A stretch of DNA of 64,000 bases from Hirudinaria manillensis (lineage: Eukaryota; Annelida; Clitellata; Hirudinida; Hirudinidae), in contig CM067526.1 of the NCBI GenBank assembly GCA_034509925.1, forward strand, positions 3,330,001 to 3,394,000, read 5' to 3'. Both the position numbers and the translations under genes were made by a program. Numbering within the stretch: position 1 is the first letter of the stretch; every line of letters starts with the position of its first letter. Below the pieces are notes generated by a model. That model did not search any database and was not told where the DNA came from. It worked only from the letters and a program-made list of their open reading frames with translations. Positions 24,401 to 35,705 of the stretch are shown one piece after another.

Positions 24401-27360
24401 TCCCCAACAGTCTGAGAGTGAATGGAATTCTTCCAAGCTGTTGCTTCTTCTGTTGTGGAACACCTCACCACAAGGTAATGACCCCTCTGAAGAAATTCAT
24501 TAGTAATCACATCATGAATAATAACAATAATAATAATAGTAATAATAACAATAATGAGGGACAGAATATGAATTATTAAATGTGTTTAATGACCGCATAT
24601 CATCCATCCTTACCCCATCTTCGATGCCCATCATTCTGGGACCAATGTCTTCAACAGTTCCTCCGCTCAATTCGAGTTTTGCCGATTCTCTCTCCTCTTT
24701 TGCTCCCTGTTAATTAATATAAATTATTAATATCATTAATATTTAGCAACACCACTAGACATTAATAATTGTTGATGTTATTGGGACTTTTATTTTCAGA
24801 AATGTTGATTTTGTTGCAACGGTTCTTGCTTGTCCCACAACTTTGAAAACTGTGGCAATCATACTCTGGCTTGTGATATCATTAATCTCAAATACAAGAT
24901 TGTTTGGACATTTATCCAGTTGGATTATAATAAACATTGAATGGCAGATGATAATGATAAGCAATTATACTATGGGATTTTACTAAGCCATTTTCAAAGA
25001 TTACTTTAAGAGCAAAACGTGGTTGTTTAAATGTCAATAATATTATAAATAATATTTTTTTAAGTTATTTACTTCAAATAAAATGAGTTTTCCATCGTGA
25101 GTTTTGAAGAATTTCCTCTTCCAAGTCTTTAGGAAAGTGTCTTTTGTTTTGCTAATCGGAAGGCACTCCATGTAGCCGGACTTGTTAAGAAATGGGGTTC
25201 CACTAGGGATTGATGCCTATTAATGTTTTAACAACGTGTTATATAATTGTATTTATTATGTAATATATTTAACACTAAATGTGTTAATATTTTTGTGAGA
25301 CCAAGTGTTGATGTGCAATAACATTAGAATACGTGAGATGATGTGTCTGATAATCAAACAAGGTCAATTGCAATTACAATAAGAATAAAATTATGAGTAA
25401 TAATAATCAAATTTTAAAAAAAATATCAACACTGAAATTCTTTTTGGCACCTTGTATGGTGTCTCAATCCTGTACAGTTCCTTGACCAATTTGGTCTGCA
25501 ATGATTTTAATGACAAACAGATTTTAATAACAGCAATCAAGAAATGAATAAATTATAATTCAAAGAAATTATTATTGAAGTAAACAAATAGAGAATGTCA
25601 AGTTCAATGTGTGCATTGACTTAATTATGGCTCTAGAGGATTCAAAATCTTTTCAAGTTGAAGTGGGAAGAAAAATGTAAGTGCCTCAAATTTAATTAGC
25701 TTTTCTTGCAAGGATCCATTGGGTTTTAATGTTTTGAAAATTTAATTTTGTTATTAATTCATAAATAATTTATCAAGATGGCAAAATAAATTTCAAATGC
25801 TTAACTAAGAAATTAATGAATTACAGTAGTACTAATTAAATATTACTAAACACAACATTATCAAATGGTTAAGCAGTCTTTAAAATGACTTAAATCTGAA
25901 AATTAAAAATGAAATTTAAAATGACATAAATCTTTTGCATGATGTTAGAGACCAAGTAAATATGTTGATTTACAATCAACAACGAGACTATTTTGCATTT
26001 ATCGAGATTAAAGGTTGAATTAATAAAAGATTTTTCTTACCGGATCCCAGTTTTTAAGGAACATCCTTTCAGTTACTTGGTCGTTGCCCTTGCTTCGGAC
26101 ATCATCATCATCATCATCATTGTCTCCTTGAGAACCTTCTTCACTCTGTGAACTTCCAGTACTCACTGGAGTTGGCGGAGGAGTTTGAGGTGAATGCCTC
26201 AGCTTTTCGATGCTCGGAGTATGCTTTGATTTTGCAAGGTTTGAAATAAAATTTTCTGAAACAGTGCTGTTGTTGTTATTGTTGTTGTTGTGGCTGTGAG
26301 TCACTTTGGTTTCATCTGGCAGAAAGCCAGGATCCTGCTTTGCAGAAGTGTTTTTAGAAGTTGAATGGATGATGCCATTGGCTGGCTCAGAAGGTTTGAC
26401 AACAACAAAATGACTTGGCTTGAAAGTTGTCGAAGTTGTTGATTGACTTGTTTCTTTTTGTTCTCGAGAGATAAGAGGTTCACGAATCTCTTTATCAGCT
26501 TGGCCAAGGATAACTTTTTCATTTGGTTTTTGAACCCTTTTGAGAGTTTTTCCTCCTGCTTTGATAATGTCGTCTAAAAGCTGCTGTCTGGAATCTTCTG
26601 CCTTTGAAGTACAGCTGATGGTTTTTGAGGCTGTACTTTGTGATCCATTATTTGCATCTTTCTTTTGAATAGGTTCTACCTTTGCATTTTGGTCGACAAA
26701 TCTGACAATCTTCTTTGGCTCTGAATAAAAAATATCAATTTAACAACTGCATTTAAATATTTTAGAACCTGCTATACTTTTGCAATGTTTATATCATCAA
26801 AAACTAAATAAATATTCTGAAATTTAAATTAAATAAATAAGAAAGAATAACAACAACATAGATGCACACACATCTGACATTTCAATAATAACATGAACAG
26901 TAACCGTACCTTCTCTTAGAGTATTTCCAGAGAGTGGAGCAAGTATTTTATCATGTGGTATCTTAGAAATGCTTGAACCACTCTTTAGAATGATTGGACT
27001 TTTTGATAAGCAAGTTGTTTTGATTTCTTTTGTAGAGACATTTGTCTTCAGTACTGAAATTTCTGTCTTTCTGACACCTGTGAAAGTTGAAGTTACGTTG
27101 TTGTTTGAGTTGTTGACGTTGTCATCAATACTTTGATTGGGTTTTTGTTGTCGTTTCAATGTTGCAGTGGAGATTACATCTGGTCCTTTGAAGGTAGTAT
27201 TCATATCTTTAATGCTCGCTCTGTCAGACAATAGATTCTGGTTTGTCTTCTGCATTGGAACATTTTTCAGTTTTCTTGGCAATGGGGAGCTTTCAAATAA
27301 ATTCCTTGCAGATGAAAAACAAATGTTTCCTTCATCTACGTTTGAATCACTCATATCCAT
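21479..27360 (-). CDS. Divergent actin-fold protein with N-terminal PH domain, 14 exons
   Basis: No gene name recognised. Inferred exons in transcription order: 27360-26910, 26720-26041, 25495-25451, 25216-25073, 24706-24614, 24486-24346, 24281-24215, 23959-23811, 23696-23616, 23474-23282, 22763-22621, 22330-22215, 22060-21914, 21725-21479. All join in frame to 898 residues. Residues 1 to about 380 are low-complexity (Ser/Thr-rich, short Asn and Asp runs). Residues about 405-495 form a PH domain: TWKRKFFKTHDGKLILFE, then LELSGGTVED, MMGIEDGRGHYLVVR and EEATAWKNSI with the C-terminal helix Trp. About 520-898 is an actin fold: RIVIIELGSCSVRAG (phosphate-1), FPNI, SQTPLALY, TGIVVDIGE (phosphate-2), EKMCYV and NIYLSGGVTLLPN (adenosine loop). 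The nucleotide motifs are degenerate, so ATPase activity is doubtful. A membrane- or phosphoinositide-linked actin-related role is inference only. Confidence 0.85.
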
Positions 27361-28119
27361 TCTTCTTTGTGGATGATGTCTGATCTGTTACGTCATTTTA
27401 AAACATTAGTCGACCGTTGAAATAATCGGTAAAATAGTTAATAAATTCAATTTAATGTAATCTCTGCAACCGCCTTTGGCCTCTCCTCGTAACGATTCGT
27501 GTCAGTTACGACGAGTCTAAGATATTTACCTGAGCGACCAAATTCCTCCCAGTAATGTTAACCCAGTGAACTAACAAGTGCCAAGCAGATTCATTACGTC
27601 GAAGCTAATTCTCGATACCTAAAATGAAAATCTCCAAGAGCCAACAGCCTCGCTGATAAATGATTGGTTCACCTGTAAACAAACAGGTGTGCTGTTGCGA
27701 CGGCTGCCACGCTTCCCCGCTCAATCATGATTCTGCGTCACTACGTCTGCCCACATTCGAACTCCAAAGAATGAATTCACACGAATCTCGACTCAAATCT
27801 CACGGTAATCTCATTTTCCGTCACGACTCGTAGACACCAGGAAGGAGTGAATTGTGCGCGTTTTTATTCGAGATTTCAAGAATTACAAGAACAAATAAAT
27901 GATAATTCAAATAAACCGTCAATTATGTCAGTGAGGTTAATAACCGGTATTAGCTTCAATGGAGCTGTGAAATGGAAAAAAGAGAAAAACTCCAAAAATG
28001 TATAGAAAATATTTCAAATAAAAAATATATAAAAACAAATACAATGCTATTACAAATGCAGGTCCATCAAAAACATGATGAGATGGCATGATACTCCAGG
28101 CAAGCATCTCGAATGATCA
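27361..28119. other. Intergenic: PH-actin promoter and XPC 3' end
   Basis: The two genes lie head-to-tail on the minus strand. A minus-strand AATAAA at 27863-27868, about 255 bases past the XPC stop, is a candidate polyadenylation signal. About 27460-27850 is richer in CpG than its flanks and includes a CCAAT on the minus strand near 27663-27667, so it is the probable PH-actin promoter. Confidence 0.4.
27670..27689. promoter_or_regulatory. Inverted E-box pair around a forkhead-type core
   Basis: CACCTG at 27670-27675 and CAGGTG at 27684-27689 are inverted, 8 bases apart, with GTAAACA between and overlapping the first. CACCTG is the Snail/ZEB and bHLH core and GTAAACA the forkhead core. It sits about 310 bases upstream of the PH-actin start codon. 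Function is inferred only from the motif. Confidence 0.3.
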
Positions 28120-31100
28120 TCATTTCTTCTGCTTCCTGGTCGCTCTTGGTGCAGTTGAGGCTGTTGCTCTTGCCTTCCTCAATTTTGCAGTGTTCCCTGA
28201 ACTTACCTTTGATAATGCAGAAAGTTCAGAAGATACAGTTTCAAAGCTGGAACAACTCTCAGAATCTGAGATTTTCTTCTCAGTCACCTTTTTGTTAGAA
28301 AATGGCTTCCTTTGAGTGGCTTCTTTGATGGTAATGGCTCCAAATTGACTTTTGAGTCTGTTTCTGATCAGAAGATGTTTGACCAGTCTCCTCCAATTGT
28401 CTGTGACCCTCTTCTCTACCTTCTCCCTCATTCTCTCCTTTTCCAACTCTTGTTCTTTTTTCCAGGCATCTAGAAGGGCCTCTGCATTTTCTTGGCAGAC
28501 CACCCAGCCATCCAAAATGGGATGATTGATGCCTTTGTGGAACTCCCAACCGACCATGGCGGGAGCTGCATCGATGCCGACTTTACGAGCAACCTTGGCC
28601 ATGCCATAGTAAGTTCCCTTAAGATGGACTGTACCCTGAGGAAGCATCCACGGTTTGAACAAATCAACATTTCCAAAGCCATTTTTTGGAACTATGCCAT
28701 CGCTCGCCGGAGGAGCAGCGTATATTTCCGTCTGCCATTGACCATAAAGACCCAGCATTCGATCGATTGCTATCCTTTGTTTGTTAGACCTCGGCAGAGC
28801 CTTAACGAATTTATAAGGATCCTGACAGGGCAATACCATCCTGCCCTCAATCAGCCATTTTTCTCTTGAACAAAGGGTATGCACACAATCCCTTGCAAAG
28901 ATTGGTTCTTCCTTGAGTTTGCCAAGAACAGGGGCATTGGAAGGGTAGATGGCTTCGTATTTCAAAAGATGGCGTTGCAGTGCATACAGAGGATGATTCT
29001 TGTAATCAGCAATCGACGTAGGAAATGGCTTTTTGAGCAAAATGTCGTGAATCTGCAAGTCCTCTTCCAAGGATTCGTCGGACGTGTCGTCTGCAAAATG
29101 TCTCAGCGTCTCATTCCACCAAGGTTCGTCCAGACGAGCCTTGCTCGTCACTTTGAGCCAATTACTGTCATATTTTCTGGTCAAGTCTTTCACACAATTA
29201 CTGGTAGAGAAAGCCAAAATGTAAGAAATTGGCTTGGTCAATCTCTTCTCGACCTCTTCAGTTCCGTTCAACTCCAAAGAGGGCCCCGCAACGGTTATCC
29301 AGGAAGACATTCCCGGCAGGTAAATTTCGGCCCACCAGTCGCAAGACCCCTTCTGGGCCTTCAAATTCTTTTTTGTTATCAATTGTGAATTTGAGTCTGA
29401 GGAGTCCAAGGTTATTATTTTCTTTGGCTGCACCTTCTTCTTCGTGCTACGTGCAGTTTTCCTGTTTCTCGTTTTATCATCATTGAAATCATCATCGGAT
29501 TCTTCGTCCTCATCAGCAGGGCTTTCGAGTATTTTCTCCATCTTTGGTTTCTTGCTGACCCTCGAAGGCTTTTGTTGCTTGGGTTTTTCCATTTCAGGGT
29601 CAGAGATTTCTTTTGTTGAATTTTTTTTATTATCGGTCGCTATGGTCTTGTTAGCAATATTCTCACCAGTTTTCAGAGACATTTTCTTGAGAAAAGCAGC
29701 AGAGAGAGGCTTTGATTTGAGCTGCAACAAAACAAAGCAACACATCATTAAATGCCTTTTTAGAACTCGTTCAAAAAACAAAATGTTGTTGTAAAATGCT
29801 TCCAACGTATAGCTCAATGGAAACTGACAGTGTCCGTGGGCTTGTATGGTGAAGGTTGAAGAGAATAAACCGTGCGCGAGTTGAAACCCATCGATCTGCA
29901 CAGTGCAACGAAAATCTTGCGAAAAAGAAATCAATTTTATGATAAGTTATCTTTTATAAATTCATAATTGAGAAAAACTATGAAAAATAAATTAAATGAA
30001 GGTGGAGTTCCAAATCCACACATGATATATTTTTAAGATTAACTCAATGCTGATAATGATTAAAACCTACCAAGATGTACTCCAATTCTGACAAAGAGCA
30101 TTTTTTCATTCCTCTCACAGCATCAAACATCAATTTAAGCTGTAACATTGAAATAATATCGTTACCACAAGCAACAATCGACCAAAATGTTATTAGCATT
30201 TTGCAATGACGTTTACATGCCCATAAAACATTTTGAAGCCTTTAATTATTTGTTCATTAATTAAAGCATTTATAACTAATAACATTTAAATCAGTTACAA
30301 AATATTTGCCCTCAGAATACTAACCCTAGCATTGCCTTGGTAATCAAGCTGTAACTTAAGAGGGAACTTATCAAGAAACCAGTCTCTCAATTCAGCCAAT
30401 GAATGCAAATCAAATCCAGATTTGTTTTCAGATTTCTTCAATAATTTTATTGGAACTAAGGAAAGCAAACAGCCTCTGAAATACTGAGTATTTCCAATTG
30501 AGTTCATCTTAAATCCAAGTGTCAGTAGACATAGGAGATGTGTCTGAATGAAACAAAGGAGATTATTTTATCATGGTAGTGATCTTATTCCATACTGAAC
30601 TTTCAAATATATAGAAAATCAAAAAGGAAAGCAAAATTGAAAAGTGAACCTTATGGAGATTGTATTGAGAAATAATTAGTTTCCGGTTTATCCTTCGTCT
30701 GATTTCATCCATAGCCTGCTCAATTTTAGACTTTTTAGAGCTGAAATGAACATAAAATATTAATAAATGATGATAATTCTAACAAAAGGCAAAAAATGTA
30801 AAGACTTAAGCAACCTAGGTTCCTTAGAAAGTGTCACCTGAACAGCTTCAATCTTTCTCTTCTTTGGAGTAATTTGTTGAGTAACTGGTTGAAAATATTT
30901 TGAAATAAATTTAAAATACTGAAAGTTCGAAAGCAAGCAATGATGATAGTGATTCCTACCAGGTACCTCCTCCCAATCGTCTGTTTCATCAGAATCGCTG
31001 CTCAAGTCCTTTGCTTCAACTTCAAATTCTGGATCAGAGTCTTTTTTTAGGTAGACTTCTTCACCATTCTCATTTCTAGTCTCTTTTCTAGATTTTTTGT

Positions 31101-31833
31101 CAGATTCTAATTTTGATTTTATATGACATTTTATTCTGCCTTTTTTGTTCTGACAGTTTTTTATTTGTGATTTCAAACTCAAAATATCAGAATCATTTTC
31201 ATCTGAAGAAACATCTTCCCAATCTTCATCATCTTCTGATTCCTTCAAACACTTCTTTGTCTGTGTGACTCTGTTACTCTTTCGCTTAAATGCACTTCCA
31301 ACAGTTGAATTAGAGTCACTTTTATCTATGAATTCATTCATAAATTGAGAACATTTTCCATGTGTTTTAGAGTTCCCTGAGACTTGCTTGGTACACTTTA
31401 TCAATCTGCTTTTGACTGCTTTAGTTGGAACATATATCACAAAATCATTTAGCTCAGCTTTGTCATCATGCTTGACACATTTAATAGTCTTTGTCAATTT
31501 CCTATGCAATATTCCATCATGAAGGTCAGTCTTAGAAACACTTGTGGAAGACGTGTCACCACCATTAACATTCCCTGTTTTAATAACCCGCTTTCTTGGG
31601 ATATTCACAGATGATTCAACACGAGCAGACGAATCCTTTGCGCTACTTGATTTACTTCGCAAATGCATATTATTATCACCAAAATTATCAGTGACAGATT
31701 TGGATCTAATTATATCCGATCTTCCCAAAGACTTCTTGGACCGAGTAACTTTACCGGGTAAATCTGACTTAGGTTGCATCCCGAATTCGCCCAAACCTTC
31801 AAGAATTTTTCGTTCTCTCAACTTCTTCACCAT
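28120..31833 (-). CDS. XPC: XPC / Rad4 nucleotide excision repair damage sensor, 7 exons
   Basis: Recognises helix-distorting DNA lesions and starts global-genome nucleotide excision repair, with RAD23 and centrin in other animals. Inferred exons in transcription order: 31833-30960, 30884-30815, 30740-30650, 30543-30325, 30139-30071, 29915-29829, 29721-28120. All join in frame to 1003 residues; human XPC is 940. Exon 1 is charged and Ser-rich, ending in DDWEEVP as in vertebrate XPC. HLLCLL at about 349-354 starts the transglutaminase-like fold, which resumes after an acidic and basic insert (about 470-595) at CDWWAEIYLPG and runs to about 690. BHD1 is about 703-755 (YKNHPLYALQRHLLKYEAIY), BHD2 about 757-820, BHD3 about 821-895 (MVGWEFHKGINHPILDGWVV). 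The start MVKKLRERK is the first sensible Met; an upstream in-frame Met adds only a hydrophobic AT-rich stretch. Confidence 0.95.
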
Positions 31834-32132
31834 GAATGAAAATGAAAATAAAAATAAATACAAAAATTAAAAATTGACAAGCAATAACTCGGCAGAGTTG
31901 GAAAACCTATGCAAAAAGTAGAACACCGGTTACATAACAGCAAACATCGCGCGCAAAAAGTAAAAATAAACAAATCTTGAACAATAAGAATGAATAACTA
32001 ATAAACAAATAAAAACGAAAGAAGAAATTAAATGAAATGTAATAAAAATAAAGTCCAATAAAAAGCAATTCAAAATAACAAATAATCACCTACCAAAAGC
32101 GAACTAAACAACAATAACAAAATATAACTAAG
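31834..32132. other. Gap between XPC start and tRNA array; XPC promoter
   Basis: Only 299 bases of A-rich DNA separate the XPC start codon from the array, so the XPC promoter must lie here or inside the array. GCGCGC at 31949-31954 followed by an A run (a T run on the XPC strand) is weakly E2F-like and about 115 bases upstream of the start. No open frame of note. Confidence 0.45.
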
Positions 32133-32188
32133 CGGTAGCATAGTTGCCTTCCAAGCAATTGATCCGGGTTCGACTCCCGGCTCACGCA
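32133..32188 (+). pseudogene. 5'-truncated tRNA-Gly(UCC) at the array edge
   Basis: Array homology starts at CGGTAGCATAG in the D arm. The acceptor 5' strand and most of the D stem are replaced by AT-rich flank, so no cloverleaf can form. The B box and 3' end are intact. Confidence 0.9.
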
Positions 32189-32410
32189 CTCGTGTCCGAG
32201 CGAGAGGTTTTGAAATTTTCGAAGCCCCGCCTGACCGAGGGCTGGCCCGATTCAACGAATGATCGAGATTAAGTTCGTTCGACGTGGTCATCGTTCTAGC
32301 CGGTCTTTCGAACAGGCGAAGGCTCGACATTTTTCCGAAAGGACGTCTGCTAGAGTCGCTTTGGTCGAGCGAAATTCTTCGGGAAAGGTGCCGGCGACTT
32401 CCAGTGGCCA

Positions 32411-32481
32411 GCGTGAGTGGTATAACGGTAGCATAGTTGCCTTCCAAGCAATTGATCCGGGTTCGACTCCCGGCTCACGCA
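32411..32481 (+). tRNA. trnG(ucc): tRNA-Gly(UCC), array copy 1
   Basis: Reference copy, read by the ribosome at GGA and GGG codons. Acceptor GCGTGAG pairs with CTCACGC, discriminator A. Anticodon stem GTTGC/GCAAT encloses loop CTTCCAA with anticodon TCC. The T arm is CCGGG-TTCGACT-CCCGG and the B box GGTTCGACTCC is perfect. No intron and no encoded CCA. The first TTTT terminator lies about 24 bases downstream. Very close to animal nuclear tRNA-Gly-UCC. Confidence 0.97.
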
Positions 32482-32703
32482 CTCGTGTCCGAGCGAGAGG
32501 TTTTGAAATTTTCGAAGCCCCGCCTGACCGAGGGCTGGCCCGATTCAACGAATGATCGAGATTAAGTTCGTTCGACGTGGTCATCGTTCTAGCCGGTCTT
32601 TCGAACAGGCGAAGGCTCGACATTTATCCGAAAGGACGTCTGCTAGAGTCGCTTTGGTCGAGCGAAATTCTTCGGGAAAGGTGCCGGCGACTTCCAGTGG
32701 CCA

Positions 32704-32774
32704 GCGTGAGTGGTATAACGGTAGCATAGTTGCCTTCCAAGCAATTGATCCGGGTTCGACTCCCGGCTCACGCA
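32704..32774 (+). tRNA. trnG(ucc): tRNA-Gly(UCC), array copy 2
   Basis: Consensus gene; its 5' spacer has ATTTATCCG in place of ATTTTTCCG. Confidence 0.96.
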
Positions 32775-32996
32775 CTCGTGTCCGAGCGAGAGGTTTTGAA
32801 ATTTTCGAAGCCCCGCCTGACCGAGGGCTGGCCCGATTCAACGAATGATCGAGATTAAGTTCGTTCGACGTGGTCATCGTTCTAGCCGGTCTTTCGAACA
32901 GGCGAAGGCTCGACATTTTTCCGAAAGGACGTCTGCTAGAGTCGCTTTGGTCGAGCGAAATTCTTCGGGAAAGGTGCCGGCGACTTCCAGTGGCCA

Positions 32997-33067
32997 GCGT
33001 GAGTGGTATAACGGTAGCATAGTTGCCTTCCAAGCAATTGATCCGGGTTCGACTCCCGGCTCACGCA
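32997..33067 (+). tRNA. trnG(ucc): tRNA-Gly(UCC), array copy 3
   Basis: Consensus gene and spacer. Confidence 0.96.
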
Positions 33068-33289
33068 CTCGTGTCCGAGCGAGAGGTTTTGAAATTTTCG
33101 AAGCCCCGCCTGACCGAGGGCTGGCCCGATTCAACGAATGATCGAGATTAAGTTCGTTCGACGTGGTCATCGTTCTAGCCGGTCTTTCGAACAGGCGAAG
33201 GCTCGACATTTTTCCGAAAGGACGTCTGCTAGAGTCGCTTTGGTCGAGCGAAATTCTTCGGGAAAGGTGCCGGCGACTTCCACTGGCCA

Positions 33290-33360
33290 GCGTGAGTGGT
33301 ATAACGGTAGCATAGTTGCCTTCCAAGCAATTGATCCGGGTTCGACTCCCGGCTCACGCA
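33290..33360 (+). tRNA. trnG(ucc): tRNA-Gly(UCC), array copy 4
   Basis: Consensus gene; spacer variant CACTGGCC just upstream, shared with copy 14. Confidence 0.96.
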
Positions 33361-33582
33361 CTCGTGTCCGAGCGAGAGGTTTTGAAATTTTCGAAGCCCC
33401 GCCTGACCGAGGGCTGGCCCGATTCAACGAATGATCGAGATTAAGTTCGTTCGACGTGGTCATCGTTCTAGCCGGTCTTTCGAACAGGCGAAGGCTCGAC
33501 ATTTTTCCGAAAGGACGTCTGCTAGAGTCGCTTTGGTCGAGCGAAATTCTTCGGGAAAGGTGCCGGCGACTCCCAGTGGCCA

Positions 33583-33653
33583 GCGTGAGTGGTATAACGG
33601 TAGCATAGTTGCCTTCCAAGCAATTGATCCGGGTTCGACTCCCGGCTCACGCA
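33583..33653 (+). tRNA. trnG(ucc): tRNA-Gly(UCC), array copy 5
   Basis: Consensus gene; spacer variant GACTCCCAGTGG upstream, shared with copy 17. Confidence 0.96.
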
Positions 33654-33875
33654 CTCGTGTCCGAGCGAGAGGTTTTGAAATTTTCGAAGCCCCGCCTGAC
33701 CGAGGGCTGGCCCGATTCAACGAATGATCGAGATTAAGTTCGTTCGACGTGGTCATCGTTCTAGCCGGTCTTTCGAACAGGCGAAGGCTCGACATTTTTC
33801 CGAAAGGACGTCTGCTAGAGTCGCTTTGGTCGAGCGAAATTCTTCGGGAAAGGTGCCGGCGACTTCCAGTGGCCA

Positions 33876-33946
33876 GCGTGAGTGGTATAACGGTAGCATA
33901 GTTGCCTTCCAAGCAATTGATCCGGGTTCGACTCCCGGCTCACGCA
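33876..33946 (+). tRNA. trnG(ucc): tRNA-Gly(UCC), array copy 6
   Basis: Consensus gene; one extra T in the second trailer T run. Confidence 0.96.
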
Positions 33947-34169
33947 CTCGTGTCCGAGCGAGAGGTTTTGAAATTTTTCGAAGCCCCGCCTGACCGAGGG
34001 CTGGCCCGATTCAACGAATGATCGAGATTAAGTTCGTTCGACGTGGTCATCGTTCTAGCCGGTCTTTCGAACAGGCGAAGGCTCGACATTTTTCCGAAAG
34101 GACGTCTGCTAGAGTCGCTTTGGTCGAGCGAAATTCTTCGGGAAAGGTGCCGGCGACTTCCAGTGGCCA

Positions 34170-34240
34170 GCGTGAGTGGTATAACGGTAGCATAGTTGCC
34201 TTCCAAGCAATTGATCCGGGTTCGACTCCCGGCTCACGCA
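34170..34240 (+). tRNA. trnG(ucc): tRNA-Gly(UCC), array copy 7
   Basis: Consensus gene and spacer. Confidence 0.96.
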
Positions 34241-34462
34241 CTCGTGTCCGAGCGAGAGGTTTTGAAATTTTCGAAGCCCCGCCTGACCGAGGGCTGGCCC
34301 GATTCAACGAATGATCGAGATTAAGTTCGTTCGACGTGGTCATCGTTCTAGCCGGTCTTTCGAACAGGCGAAGGCTCGACATTTATCCGAAAGGACGTCT
34401 GCTAGAGTCGCTTTGGTCGAGCGAAATTCTTCGGGAAAGGTGCCGGCGACTTCCAGTGGCCA

Positions 34463-34533
34463 GCGTGAGTGGTATAACGGTAGCATAGTTGCCTTCCAAG
34501 CAATTGATCCGGGTTCGACTCCCGGCTCACGCA
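34463..34533 (+). tRNA. trnG(ucc): tRNA-Gly(UCC), array copy 8
   Basis: Consensus gene; 5' spacer has the ATTTATCCG variant of copy 2. Confidence 0.96.
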
Positions 34534-34755
34534 CTCGTGTCCGAGCGAGAGGTTTTGAAATTTTCGAAGCCCCGCCTGACCGAGGGCTGGCTCGATTCAA
34601 CGAATGATCGAGATTAAGTTCGTTCGACGTGGTCATCGTTCTAGCCGGTCTTTCGAACAGGCGAAGGCTCGACATTTATCCGAAAGGACGTCTGCTAGAG
34701 TCGCTTTGGTCGAGCGAAATTCTTCGGGAAAGGTGCCGGCGACTTCCAGTGGCCA

Positions 34756-34826
34756 GCGTGAGTGGTATAACGGTAGCATAGTTGCCTTCCAAGCAATTGA
34801 TCCGGGTTCGACTCCCGGCTCACGCA
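34756..34826 (+). tRNA. trnG(ucc): tRNA-Gly(UCC), array copy 9
   Basis: Consensus gene; ATTTATCCG spacer variant, and GGCTCGATT for GGCCCGATT further upstream. Confidence 0.96.
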
Positions 34827-35048
34827 CTCGTGTCCGAGCGAGAGGTTTTGAAATTTTCGAAGCCCCGCCTGACCGAGGGCTGGCCCGATTCAACGAATGA
34901 TCGAGATTAAGTTCGTTCGACGTGGTCATCGTTCTAGCCGGTCTTTCGAACAGGCGAAGGCTCGACATTTTTCCGAAAGGACGTCTGCTAGAGTCGCTTT
35001 GGTCGAGCGAAATTCTTCGGGAAAGGTGCCGGCGACTTCCAGTGGCCA

Positions 35049-35119
35049 GCGTGAGTGGTATAACGGTAGCATAGTTGCCTTCCAAGCAATTGATCCGGGT
35101 TCGACTCCCGGCTCACGCA
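35049..35119 (+). tRNA. trnG(ucc): tRNA-Gly(UCC), array copy 10
   Basis: Consensus gene and spacer. Confidence 0.96.
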
Positions 35120-35341
35120 CTCGTGTCCGAGCGAGAGGTTTTGAAATTTTCGAAGCCCCGCCTGACCGAGGGCTGGCCCGATTCAACGAATGATCGAGAT
35201 TAAGTTCGTTCGACGTGGTCATCGTTCTAGCCGGTCTTTCGAACAGGCGAAGGCTCGACATTTTTCCGAAAGGACGTCTGCTAGAGTCGCTTTGGTCGAG
35301 CGAAATTCTTCGGGAAAGGTGCCGGCGACTTCCAGTGGCCA

Positions 35342-35412
35342 GCGTGAGTGGTATAACGGTAGCATAGTTGCCTTCCAAGCAATTGATCCGGGTTCGACTC
35401 CCGGCTCACGCA
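35342..35412 (+). tRNA. trnG(ucc): tRNA-Gly(UCC), array copy 11
   Basis: Consensus gene and spacer. Confidence 0.96.
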
Positions 35413-35634
35413 CTCGTGTCCGAGCGAGAGGTTTTGAAATTTTCGAAGCCCCGCCTGACCGAGGGCTGGCCCGATTCAACGAATGATCGAGATTAAGTTC
35501 GTTCGACGTGGTCATCGTTCTAGCCGGTCTTTCGAACAGGCGAAGGCTCGACATTTTTCCGAAAGGACGTCTGCTAGAGTCGCTTTGGTCGAGCGAAATT
35601 CTTCGGGAAAGGTGCCGGCGACTTCCAGTGGCCA

Positions 35635-35705
35635 GCGTGAGTGGTATAACGGTAGCATAGTTGCCTTCCAAGCAATTGATCCGGGTTCGACTCCCGGCTC
35701 ACGCA
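35635..35705 (+). tRNA. trnG(ucc): tRNA-Gly(UCC), array copy 12
   Basis: Consensus gene and spacer. Confidence 0.96.

Noticed and set aside
24755-24964. Extra exon of the PH-actin gene (frame with DKCPNNLVFEIND)
   Set aside because: It has no usable in-frame acceptor, and leaving it out joins the PH strands KLILFE and LELSGG in phase at normal spacing. It reads as intron.
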